Source of the DNA: Sulfurimonas sp.
GTDB taxonomy: Bacteria; Campylobacterota; Campylobacteria; Campylobacterales; Sulfurimonadaceae
NCBI RefSeq assembly: GCF_029027405.1
Contig: NZ_CP093396.1
Span: forward strand, 2,763,518-2,827,517
Length of the DNA stretch: 64,000 nt
Direction: 5' to 3'
This document shows, piece after piece, positions 40,637-48,398 of this stretch. The position numbers and the translations under genes were made by a program. The notes under the pieces are model-generated. The model worked only from the letters and a program-made list of their open reading frames with translations, was not told the DNA's origin and did no database searches. Within the stretch, counting starts at the first letter, position 1; every line of letters begins with the position of its first letter.

Positions 40637-41757
40637 CTAACACAAAACCTTCTCTTCTTGATTTTACAAAAAAAGAGCTACTAACTTTAATCAAACCTAG
40701 TTTTAGAGTAAATCAAATATTTGGTTGGTTATATCATCAGTATGCACAAGATTTTAATGATATGAAAAATATACCAAAAGCTTTAAAAGAAGAGTTAGCA
40801 AAAAAGTATATTGTAAATCCTCTCACAATTATAAATAAAGAAGAGTCTAGCGATGGAACTAAAAAGTATCTTTTACAGATGCAAGATGGAAAAACCATGG
40901 AAGCTGTTTGGCTTAAGATGAAAGATACTCAACTTGATGAAAATGGTGAAGTCGTAGCAGAAGCTAAATATACTATCTGTGTTTCAACACAAGTTGGTTG
41001 TAAAGTTGGCTGTTCGTTTTGTTTAACTGCAAAAGGTGGTTTTACTAGAGATTTAACCGTTGGAGAGATTGTAGCTCAAGTTGTAACTCTAAAAAGACAC
41101 AATAACCACAAACATAACAGAAAAATAAATATAGTTTATATGGGGATGGGTGAACCACTAGACAACTTAAATAACCTTGCAAAAGCGATAGAAATTTTTA
41201 AAGAAGATGATGGTCTCTGTATAGGTGGAAAAAGACAAACTGTTTCAACAAGCGGACTTAGCAATAAGATAGACCAACTTGGGAAGATGGATTTAGGTGT
41301 TCACATAGCCATATCTCTTCATGCTGTTGACGATAAGCTTAGAAGCGAACTAATTCCTATGAATAAAGCACATAACATAAGTTCTATCATACAAGCAGTT
41401 AAACGCTTTCCAATAGACACAAGAAAACGGGTAATGTTTGAATACCTAGTTATTAAAGGCAAGAACGACGACATAGGCTCTGCTAAGAAGCTCATAAAGC
41501 TTTTAAGTGGTATAAAGGCCAAAGTAAACCTTATCTACTTCAATCCTTACCCAGGGACTACTTATGACAGACCACAGAAGGAAGATATGGTGGCTTTTGC
41601 GGACTACTTAATCAAGCATGGGCTTTTATGTACCATTAGAGACTCTAAGGGAATAGATATAAGTGCGGCTTGTGGTCAACTAAAAGAACAAGGTGAATTG
41701 AGCATTGCTCAAGAGAGAGTCCACCTGGGTGGAAAAACTCAAAAGGATATATCATGA
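40627..41757 (+). CDS. rlmN: 23S rRNA (adenine2503-C2)-methyltransferase, apparent AUC start
   Basis: This is a radical-SAM methylase for A2503 of 23S rRNA and A37 of some tRNAs. The SAM/FeS motif is CKVGCSFC (C-x3-C-x2-C), followed by YMGMGEPLDN and the catalytic Cys near the end in ISAACGQL. The first ATG in frame (40762) would drop the conserved N-terminal segment SLLDFTKKELL...FRVNQIFGWLYH, which is present upstream in frame. No ATG, GTG or TTG precedes that segment after the TGA at 40570. AAAGGA at 40615-40620 is six bases before ATC at 40627, so an AUC start giving 376 residues fits best. The start is inference; the family is certain. Confidence 0.88.
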   Translation: MFVTNTKPSLLDFTKKELLTLIKPSFRVNQIFGWLYHQYAQDFNDMKNIPKALKEELAKKYIVNPLTIINKEESSDGTKKYLLQMQDGKTMEAVWLKMKDTQLDENGEVVAEAKYTICVSTQVGCKVGCSFCLTAKGGFTRDLTVGEIVAQVVTLKRHNNHKHNRKINIVYMGMGEPLDNLNNLAKAIEIFKEDDGLCIGGKRQTVSTSGLSNKIDQLGKMDLGVHIAISLHAVDDKLRSELIPMNKAHNISSIIQAVKRFPIDTRKRVMFEYLVIKGKNDDIGSAKKLIKLLSGIKAKVNLIYFNPYPGTTYDRPQKEDMVAFADYLIKHGLLCTIRDSKGIDISAACGQLKEQGELSIAQERVHLGGKTQKDIS

Positions 41758-41861
41758 GTTATTTAGACATTGTTCAAGTAGTGTTTTTAGTTGTTGTTTT
41801 CGCTGTTGGAGTGGTTAGTTTTGTAAAAGCCGCTACAAGTGACGATAAAAAAGAAGACTAA
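41754..41861 (+). CDS. 35-residue membrane microprotein
   Basis: The frame starts at an ATG overlapping the rlmN stop (ATGA), with AAAGGA eight bases upstream, and encodes MSYLDIVQVVFLVVVFAVG followed by a short Lys/Asp-rich tail. It has one membrane helix (about 5-25) and a charged C-terminus (DDKKED). The coupling to rlmN and the good ribosome site argue that it is real. Function unknown. Confidence 0.65.
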   Translation: MSYLDIVQVVFLVVVFAVGVVSFVKAATSDDKKED

Positions 41862-41924
41862 TAAACTTACTGTAATCTTCTTATGATAAAATAGCAATAT
41901 AAAATTAATCGGAGGCATAAAATT

Positions 41925-42167
41925 ATGGCTGAAAAGAAAAAAACAAATACTGATAGAATTAAAAGAATATATGATCTTTGTCAACTTCACTTTGGTGATG
42001 TTCGTTTTGTTGGAATTAAGTATCATAAAAAAATTGGTTGGATTGCAAAAGCACAATTCGATGATGATTTTGAAAATTTAACGGCAGATGGAGAGTCAAG
42101 TGTTCAAGCGCTTCGTAATCTTAAAAATCGTGTTAAAAAAATTATAAAAAGATACAACGCAGTATAA
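41925..42167 (+). CDS. Conserved small basic protein, unknown function
   Basis: The 80-residue product is highly basic, with an N-terminal KKKTNTDRIKRIYDLCQLHFGDVRFVGIKYHKKIGWIAKAQFDDDFENL and a C-terminal Arg/Lys helix ALRNLKNRVKKIIKRY. It has an ATG with a GGAGG site 7 nt upstream and a TAAAAT -10-like box before that. The helix-strand-strand-helix layout and basicity would fit nucleic-acid binding, but this is a guess. The structured element at 42169 begins right after its stop. Confidence 0.75.
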   Translation: MAEKKKTNTDRIKRIYDLCQLHFGDVRFVGIKYHKKIGWIAKAQFDDDFENLTADGESSVQALRNLKNRVKKIIKRYNAV

Positions 42168-42168
42168 A

Positions 42169-42434
42169 TTGAATCCTCTGAACAATTGCATATTCTCAAC
42201 TAAACAAAAGATGAGCTGTTGCAAGGCGAAGTTGCGTAGGAGCTACTAGTAGCTTCAAGTGACTTCAACAAAGTAAGAGATTATCTTTTGTTTAGCCCTA
42301 CGGGAGGATTTTTAAAAAGCAATCTTGCACATAATTTTTCATCATCTTAACTTAAGCTAAAACTCAAAAAAACTTATACACATTCTTACCTTTTAAAAAC
42401 TATTTAAGAAAATGTAATTGTTCGGAGGGTTCAA
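42169..42434 (+). ncRNA. Nested stem element, candidate structured RNA or MITE
   Basis: Four nested pairings are visible. The outer stem is 42169-42191 with 42412-42434 (23 pairs, 20 Watson-Crick and 3 G-U). The middle stem is 42200-42212 with 42283-42295 (13 perfect pairs, CTAAACAAAAGAT). The inner one is 42228-42233 with 42261-42266, and the apex hairpin is 42239-42256. A loosely structured AT-rich segment (42296-42411) joins the middle stem to the outer 3' arm. There is no open frame. It begins 2 nt after the stop of the preceding 80-residue gene. Not a tRNA, tmRNA, SRP or RNase P motif that I can recognise. Short terminal inverted repeats also fit a miniature transposable element. Confidence 0.55.
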
Positions 42435-42444
42435 TAAAAAAGAG

Positions 42445-42475
42445 TAAACGACCAACACACCAGGGAGGTCGTTTA
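42445..42475 (+). promoter_or_regulatory. Hairpin covering the ribosome site of a mini-frame
   Basis: TAAACGACC pairs perfectly with GGTCGTTTA around a 13-nt loop. The 3' arm and loop contain GGGAGG, an ideal Shine-Dalgarno sequence, placed 7 nt before an ATG that opens a 12-residue frame (42475-42513). Confidence 0.5.
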
Positions 42476-42513
42476 TGAATGTAATAATACCCTACTTTTC
42501 TTATAAACCCTAA
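42475..42513 (+). CDS. Possible 12-residue peptide
   Basis: The frame MNVIIPYFSYKP ends at TAA. The ATG has the best-spaced GGGAGG in this gap, held in a hairpin. It is too short to judge by composition; it may be a leader peptide or chance. No gene follows on the same strand, which argues against an attenuator. Confidence 0.25.
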   Translation: MNVIIPYFSYKP

Positions 42514-42775
42514 CTATCTACTAAAACTTTAAAAAAATCTATGAAAAATTTCTTAATATGTGTTATTCACACATTGTTCTAAGTTGTGAATATCTTTTTG
42601 TTTTAGACAATATAAATTTACTTTTGCTTTTGCTTTTTACATAATTATTTTATATAAAATTTTACTTAAATTTAAAATCTTATACCTTGCTTAAATCCAC
42701 AAAATAGGGCTTCAGAGACTTTTTGACTTTATTAACAGAATTTTTGTTTGAATGTCTTTTAATAATCGATAAATG
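42514..42775. other. AT-rich gap with DnaA-box-like sequences
   Basis: There is no gene here. A perfect TTATTCACA lies at 42563-42571 and an inverted TGTGAATA at 42585-42592. Another TTATTCACA is at 42776-42784, overlapping the stop of the pseudouridine synthase gene. No hairpin or promoter stands out. Confidence 0.4.
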
Positions 42776-43693
42776 TTATTCACATTCGTTTGTACTATTA
42801 AGACAAAGTTCATCAAAATCTACTTTACTTTGCACATGGTACATACTATCATACAGCTCGAACTCCAATTCATTTGCATGAAGAAGTAGTCTTGAGGCTC
42901 CACTAAGTTCTATTCTTTTTTTAGCATCTAGCTCTTTATCTAAAAATCTAATTATATTTTCTTCTTTTTGTCCATAAATTGGATCACCTACAATTGAATG
43001 TTTCACATGAAACAAATGAACTCTTATTTGGTGCTGTCTTCCTGTATATGGAATACACTCAACCAAAGTCATGTCTTTATCAGCAAAATATTTTAAAGGG
43101 TGGACATCAGTCTTAGATGCTTTTCCATCTTTATGAACTTTTACTACCATTCTAACTATTGCACTTTCATCTTCTCTTCTAAGCAGTGGTTCTTCAATTG
43201 ATAAATATTCTTTTACTTCTCCATGAACAAGAGCAAGATATTTTTTTTTCATTTCTCTCTCTTCAAAAATCATCTTGATATCTCTCTCGCTCTGTTTATT
43301 TCTAGCACATAAAACAAGTCCGCTTGTTTCTTGATCTATACGATGGGCAATATTAGAATCTCTTCCAAATTGATATTTTAATTCATCTATTAAAGAGTAG
43401 GGTGTTCTTCTATTTTGCGGATGGATTAAAACTCCACTTGGCTTATCAAATACAACAAACTCTTCTTCGACCTTTGTTGGTTTTAGTCCTCTTGTAATTG
43501 GCTCAAAATATATAAATTCAAACTCTCCTTCTATTTCTCCAGCTGTTCTTGTCATTGGAATATCGTTAACAAATAGGCGACCTTTTGCTATTAATCGCTG
43601 TGCTTCTTTTTGTGTATAGTCTAATTCTTTTATCAAATACAAAAATGCTTTCTTTTTTTCTTGTGCAAACATTTTCTTGCGTACAAATGGCAA
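42776..43693 (-). CDS. RluA-family 23S rRNA/tRNA pseudouridine synthase
   Basis: The 305-residue protein has an N-terminal S4-like RNA-binding part (AQRLIAKGRLFVNDIPM, about 37-53). The catalytic domain has HRIDQETSGLVLCARN (catalytic Asp in RIDQETSGL, near 134-142), VECIPYTGRQHQIRVHLFH and IVGDPIYG. Whether it is the RluC, RluD or another type is unclear. The start is most likely TTG at 43693, with AAGGA upstream; an ATG seven codons later is possible. A parS-like site lies inside the gene at 42999. Confidence 0.88.
   Translation of the reverse strand: MPFVRKKMFAQEKKKAFLYLIKELDYTQKEAQRLIAKGRLFVNDIPMTRTAGEIEGEFEFIYFEPITRGLKPTKVEEEFVVFDKPSGVLIHPQNRRTPYSLIDELKYQFGRDSNIAHRIDQETSGLVLCARNKQSERDIKMIFEEREMKKKYLALVHGEVKEYLSIEEPLLRREDESAIVRMVVKVHKDGKASKTDVHPLKYFADKDMTLVECIPYTGRQHQIRVHLFHVKHSIVGDPIYGQKEENIIRFLDKELDAKKRIELSGASRLLLHANELEFELYDSMYHVQSKVDFDELCLNSTNECE
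42999..43014 (-). promoter_or_regulatory. parS-like ParB-binding site inside a gene
   Basis: TGTTTCACATGAAACA on the plus strand is the exact reverse complement of the site at 39246-39261 and matches the parS consensus at 15 of 16 positions. It lies within the pseudouridine synthase gene, about 11 kb from the origin. Confidence 0.75.
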
Positions 43694-43805
43694 AATTTAA
43701 ATCCTTTTTAATCAAATATTTACTAAAGATTATGTAGAATGAATCACTTTAATTATGCAAATAATAGCATAAAACAACAAGATAAATATTATAAGGTTTG
43801 TAATA

Positions 43806-45134
43806 ATGATTGACAGATACTCAAGAGAAGAGATGAGTAAAAATTGGACGCAACATGCAAGATATGCCGCATGGCTAGAAGTTGAAAAAGCAGCTGTAAA
43901 AGCTTGGGCAAAACTTGGAAAGATTCCTCAGGATGACGCAGATAAAATCGTAAAGAATGCAACATTTTCTGTAGAGCGTATAGAAGAGATTGAAGCAGTT
44001 ACCAAACATGACCTTATCGCATTTAACACAAGCGTTTCAGAATCACTTGGTGATGAGTCAAGATGGTTCCACTATGGTATGACATCTTCAGATGCAGTTG
44101 ATACTGGTGTAGCATTACAAATGAGAGATTCTTTAACTATAATAATTGACGATGTTAAGATGCTAATGGAATCAATCGAAAAACGCGCACAAGAACATAA
44201 GATGACTTTAATGGTTGGTCGAAGTCATGGTATCCATGGTGAGCCAATTACATTTGGTCTTACTTTAGCAGTTTGGTACGATGAAGTAGCTCGTCACCTT
44301 AAAAACCTTGAAGAGACTATGGAAGTTATATCTGTAGGTCAAATATCAGGAGCTATGGGCAACTTTGCTCATGCACCACTTGAACTTGAAGAGTTGGCGA
44401 TGGCAGAACTAGGTCTTAAGCCTGAACCATGCTCAAATCAAGTTGTTCACCGTGACAGATATGCTAGACTTGCGACAACTTTAGCACTGCTTGCTTCTTC
44501 AGTAGAGAAGTTTGCAGTTCAAGTAAGACACCTTCAAAGAACGGAAGTATATGAAGCTGAAGAGTTTTTTGCGAAAGGGCAAAAAGGTTCTTCAGCGATG
44601 CCACATAAGCGTAACCCAATCCTTACTGAAAATATTACAGGACTTGCTCGTATGATTAGAGCATATGCTATGCCTGCAATGGAAAATGTTGCTTTATGGC
44701 ATGAAAGAGATATCTCACACTCTTCAACTGAGCGTTTCTGGTTACCAGATGCATTTATTACGATGAACTTTATGCTTCACCGTATGAACAATGTTATTGC
44801 CAACCTAACAATATTCCCAAAAAATATGATGAAAAACTTGAACCTTACTGGTGGACTTGTATTTTCTCAGCGTGTACTTTTAGAGCTTCCTCTTCAAGGT
44901 GTGTCTCGTGAGGATGCATATAGAATTGTTCAGCGTAATGCTATGAAAGTTTGGGAAGAGATTCAGCAAGGCAAAGCTACTACAGATGAAAATGGTGAGT
45001 CTTTATATCTAAACCATTTATTAGCAGATGAAGAATTAAGAAACTCATTAAGTGAAAAACAAATTCGTGATTGTTTTAACTACGAGTACTACACTAAAAA
45101 TGTAGATGCGATTTTTAACAGAGTATTCAAATAA
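43806..45134 (+). CDS. purB: Adenylosuccinate lyase
   Basis: It catalyses two fumarate-releasing steps of purine synthesis. The 442-residue protein has the superfamily signature GQKGSSAMPHKRNPILTEN (about 257-275) containing the catalytic Ser. It also has SRWFHYGMTSSDAVDT (about 80-95) and VGRSHGIHGEPITFG (about 137-151). It starts at ATG after AAGGTTTG and lies 12 bp before nrdA, so the two may be co-transcribed. Confidence 0.96.
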   Translation: MIDRYSREEMSKNWTQHARYAAWLEVEKAAVKAWAKLGKIPQDDADKIVKNATFSVERIEEIEAVTKHDLIAFNTSVSESLGDESRWFHYGMTSSDAVDTGVALQMRDSLTIIIDDVKMLMESIEKRAQEHKMTLMVGRSHGIHGEPITFGLTLAVWYDEVARHLKNLEETMEVISVGQISGAMGNFAHAPLELEELAMAELGLKPEPCSNQVVHRDRYARLATTLALLASSVEKFAVQVRHLQRTEVYEAEEFFAKGQKGSSAMPHKRNPILTENITGLARMIRAYAMPAMENVALWHERDISHSSTERFWLPDAFITMNFMLHRMNNVIANLTIFPKNMMKNLNLTGGLVFSQRVLLELPLQGVSREDAYRIVQRNAMKVWEEIQQGKATTDENGESLYLNHLLADEELRNSLSEKQIRDCFNYEYYTKNVDAIFNRVFK

Positions 45135-45146
45135 TCAGGGGAACAA

Positions 45147-47513
45147 ATGATTACAATTATAAAAAGAAATGGTAGAACAGAACCACTTGATATTAGTAAG
45201 ATTCAAAAATATACTTCTGCTGCAATTAAAGGCTTGTCTAATGTAAGCCAAAGTGAGCTTGAAGTAGATGCACAAATTTTATTTAGAGATGGAATAACAT
45301 CTAAAGAGATTCAAGAAACTCTTATCAAAACTGCTGTTGATAAGATAGATATAGATTCTCCTAACTGGACTTTTGTGGCATCTAGACTTTTTATGTTTAA
45401 CTTATACCATCAAGTAAATGGATTTTCAGGATACTGCTCACTTGAAAAGTATTTTAAAAGAGGCGAAAAGGAAGGTAGACTTCTTCAAGGTCTTGGCGAT
45501 TCGTATGACCTCCAAAGATTGGACAAACACATCAAGCCTGATAGAGATATGCTTTTTAACTATCTTGGCGTTAAAACACTTTATGATAGATATATCATCA
45601 AAGATCAAGCTTCTTGCCCAATAGAGCTTCCGCAACACATGTTTATGGCTATATCTATGTTCTTAGCACAACGCGAAGATGATAAACACGAATGGGCTAT
45701 CAAATTTTACAATATGATAAGTCAGTTTGAAGTTATGCTTGCAACTCCAACACTTTCAAACGCACGAACAACTAGACATCAACTTTCATCTTGCTATATA
45801 GGTTCTACTCCTGATAATATTGAAGGTATTTTTGATTCTTACCAAGAGATGGCTATGCTTTCTAAGTTTGGTGGAGGTATTGGTTGGGACTGGACTGGTA
45901 TTCGTTCTATGGGTTCATTTATTGATGGACACAAAAATGCTGCTGGTGGAACTGTTCCCTTTTTAAAGATTACAAATGACATCGCTATCGCTGTTGACCA
46001 ACTAGGAACTAGAAAGGGTGCAATCGCCGTCTATATGGAACCATGGCACATAGATATAAATGACTTTTTAGACCTAAAGAAAAACTCTGGTGAAGAGCGT
46101 CGTCGTGCGCATGACCTTTTTCCTGCAATGTGGTTAAATGATTTATTTATGCAACGCGTACAAGAAGATGCTATTTGGACTCTTTTTGATCCTTATGATG
46201 TTAGAGAACTAGCAACACTTTACGGAGATGAATTTAACAAACGCTATATAGAGTTAGAAGAAGATGAAAGCATTATAAAAGAGAAAATCAAAGCTAAAAA
46301 CTTATGGAAAAAGATACTAACATCTTACTTTGAAACAGGATCTCCATTTTTATGTTTTAAAGATAATGCTAACAGAGCAAACCCAAATGGACACACTGGT
46401 GTTATACGAAGCTCAAACCTTTGTACCGAAATTTTTCAAAACACTAAACCAAACCATTATAAAATAAAGTTAATTTTCGAAGATGGAGAAAGCATCTCTT
46501 ATGAAGAAGATGAGATTGTAAAAGTAGATAGTGGTATAGAAAAACCTGCGAGAAAAGTTACTGCACTTGACTCACTTGGTGGCCAAGCTATTTATGTTGT
46601 AGAAAAAGAAAAAATCAATGGAGATACTGCTGTATGTAACTTGGCATCTGTAAATCTTTCTCGTATAAATACCAAAGAAGACATAAACAGAATAGTTCCA
46701 ATAGCAATTAGATGTTTGGATAATGTTATAGATTTAAATTTTTACCCAGTTGAAAAAGTAAAAAGAACTAACATGAAAAGTCGTTCGATTGGTCTTGGTG
46801 TTATGGGTGAAGCTCAGATGCTAGCAGAACAAGGTATAACATGGGGAAGTCAAGAACATTTCGACAAGGTAGATGAAGTTATGGAAGCTGTTAGTTTTAA
46901 CGCTATCTCAGCTTCATGTGATTTAGCTAAAGAAAAAGGTAGTTATCCTGAGTTTGATGGTTCACATTGGAGTAAAGGCATTATGCCAATGGACCATGCT
47001 AATGCCCAAGTTTTAAACCTTGTTGATAGGGGTGGACTTTTTGCATCTAGCTATGAGTGGGATGAGTTACGCTCAAAGGTTAAAAATCAAGGTATGAGAA
47101 ATGGTTATCTAATGGCTATTGCACCTACAAGTTCCATCTCAATTTTAACAGGAACTACTCAAGCTATTGAGCCTGTATTTAAAAGAAAGTGGTTTGAAGA
47201 AAACTTAAGCGGACTTATTCCAGTTGTTGCTCCTAAACTCTCTCCTGAAACTTGGGCTTACTACACTCCTTCTTATGATCTAAATCAGACTCTTTTAATA
47301 AAAGCAGCGGCAATTAGACAAAAGTGGATTGATCAAGGTCAAAGCTTAAATATCTTTATATCTCTTGATAAAGCAAGCGGTAAATACCTCAATGAAATCT
47401 ATATGCTTGCTTGGAAGCTAGGACTTAAATCAACTTACTATCTTCGTTCTCAATCACCAGAAGTTGCGAATGATGTGGAAGATAGAAGTATGGAATGTGT
47501 AGGATGCCAATAG
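45147..47513 (+). CDS. nrdA: Class I ribonucleotide reductase, alpha subunit
   Basis: It reduces ribonucleoside diphosphates to deoxy forms. The 788-residue protein has an N-terminal ATP-cone (ITIIKRNGRTEPLDISKI, 2-19). The active-site regions are TPTLSNARTTRHQLSSCYIGSTPD (first Cys of the pair), SSNLCTEI (radical Cys) and GDTAVCNLASVNLS (second Cys). The radical-transfer Tyr pair is near STYYLRSQSPE and the redox tail is ECVGCQ at the end. No nrdB is in the window. Confidence 0.95.
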   Translation: MITIIKRNGRTEPLDISKIQKYTSAAIKGLSNVSQSELEVDAQILFRDGITSKEIQETLIKTAVDKIDIDSPNWTFVASRLFMFNLYHQVNGFSGYCSLEKYFKRGEKEGRLLQGLGDSYDLQRLDKHIKPDRDMLFNYLGVKTLYDRYIIKDQASCPIELPQHMFMAISMFLAQREDDKHEWAIKFYNMISQFEVMLATPTLSNARTTRHQLSSCYIGSTPDNIEGIFDSYQEMAMLSKFGGGIGWDWTGIRSMGSFIDGHKNAAGGTVPFLKITNDIAIAVDQLGTRKGAIAVYMEPWHIDINDFLDLKKNSGEERRRAHDLFPAMWLNDLFMQRVQEDAIWTLFDPYDVRELATLYGDEFNKRYIELEEDESIIKEKIKAKNLWKKILTSYFETGSPFLCFKDNANRANPNGHTGVIRSSNLCTEIFQNTKPNHYKIKLIFEDGESISYEEDEIVKVDSGIEKPARKVTALDSLGGQAIYVVEKEKINGDTAVCNLASVNLSRINTKEDINRIVPIAIRCLDNVIDLNFYPVEKVKRTNMKSRSIGLGVMGEAQMLAEQGITWGSQEHFDKVDEVMEAVSFNAISASCDLAKEKGSYPEFDGSHWSKGIMPMDHANAQVLNLVDRGGLFASSYEWDELRSKVKNQGMRNGYLMAIAPTSSISILTGTTQAIEPVFKRKWFEENLSGLIPVVAPKLSPETWAYYTPSYDLNQTLLIKAAAIRQKWIDQGQSLNIFISLDKASGKYLNEIYMLAWKLGLKSTYYLRSQSPEVANDVEDRSMECVGCQ

Positions 47514-47514
47514 A

Positions 47515-47880
47515 GTGAAACCTTTACTAAAAACTGAACTGCCAAATTTCTTAAAAAGATTTGGAAATTTTATAGATGGAGAAATTCGCTCTATTGATAT
47601 AATTTCTCCAACGATTATAAAAGTTACTATGGCAGCACAAGATAGTGCTAGAGGTTTTGACTGGTTGAGTATAAATTTAGAGTTTTCTAACATAATAGAT
47701 GCTAAACTTATAGAGAACTCGAAGCTATCACTTCTTGATACGAGTGAAGGTTTAGCACTCTTTTTTCAAGATGATTGTTTCGCTTTTAGTATAAGTAATT
47801 ATACTAACTTAGAAAATGTAAAAAATTCTCTGTTTTACATAATATCTTCTAACATTAAATATGAAGAAGATTTATTCTAA
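47515..47880 (+). CDS. Uncharacterised 121-residue protein
   Basis: The frame starts with GTG one base after the nrdA stop and runs into the fliW region. It encodes a mixed alpha/beta protein with LPNFLKRFGNFIDGEIRSIDI and a patch of aromatic/acidic residues (FDWLSINLEF; LFFQDDCFAFSI). No known motif. The immediate spacing suggests translation coupled to nrdA. The family looks restricted to this lineage, judged only by my failure to recognise it. Confidence 0.65.
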   Translation: MKPLLKTELPNFLKRFGNFIDGEIRSIDIISPTIIKVTMAAQDSARGFDWLSINLEFSNIIDAKLIENSKLSLLDTSEGLALFFQDDCFAFSISNYTNLENVKNSLFYIISSNIKYEEDLF

Positions 47881-47902
47881 CAAACTAACACAAGGAAAGA
47901 AA

Positions 47903-48293
47903 ATGCAAAAATATGAAGTTAAAGGAAATATTCATGGGTTTGATAATACTCTAAATATTGAAATTCACAAAGTCGATGAACTTTTTGCCACAATCCAAGA
48001 TTGCGACAATAAAGAAATATCTTTTACCATTTTGAACCCATATACTCAGGGAGTACTCTTTTGATTTACCATCAGATGTAAAAGTTCTTTTAGAAATAAA
48101 TGAAAAATCTAATGTTAGTGTTTACAATATTGTTGTTATTCAAAATCCTTTAGAAAATTCTACAATTAACTTTATTGCTCCTATAATAGTAAATAATGAT
48201 AACAATAAAATTGCCCAAGCTATTTTAAATGAAAAAAATCATCCTAATTTTGGGATTACTGAAAGTATAAAATCATTTAAAAAAAATGAATAA
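47903..48293 (+). pseudogene. fliW: fliW, flagellar assembly factor, with a 2-nt frameshift
   Basis: FliW is a chaperone-like antagonist of the regulator CsrA that couples flagellin levels to translation. Frame 1 gives MQKYEVKGNIHGFDNTLNIEIHKVDELFA through SFTILNPYT, then derails to QGVLF and a stop at 48062-48064. The second frame continues FDLPSDVKVLLEINEKSNVSVYNIVVIQNP to a TAA at 48293. Adding a CT dinucleotide after ACT at about 48042 restores NPYTLREYSFDLPSDV, the exact family pattern, and a 130-residue product. So a 2-nt deletion (or a sequencing error) lies at about 48040-48046. The start has AAGGAAAG upstream. Confidence 0.85.
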
Positions 48294-48398
48294 AACTTAG
48301 TGTTAAATCTAGCTATCATTAACTATTCGTTTGCAGTACATTAACAATCTGTAAATAATTTAGTAATAAACTGTCATAAACATCCAGAAGGACAAAAA

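Noticed and set aside
42169..42434. tmRNA, RNase P or SRP RNA
   Set aside because: No CCA end or tag frame, no RNase P core and no GGAAGGAAGCAGCC-like SRP loop were found.
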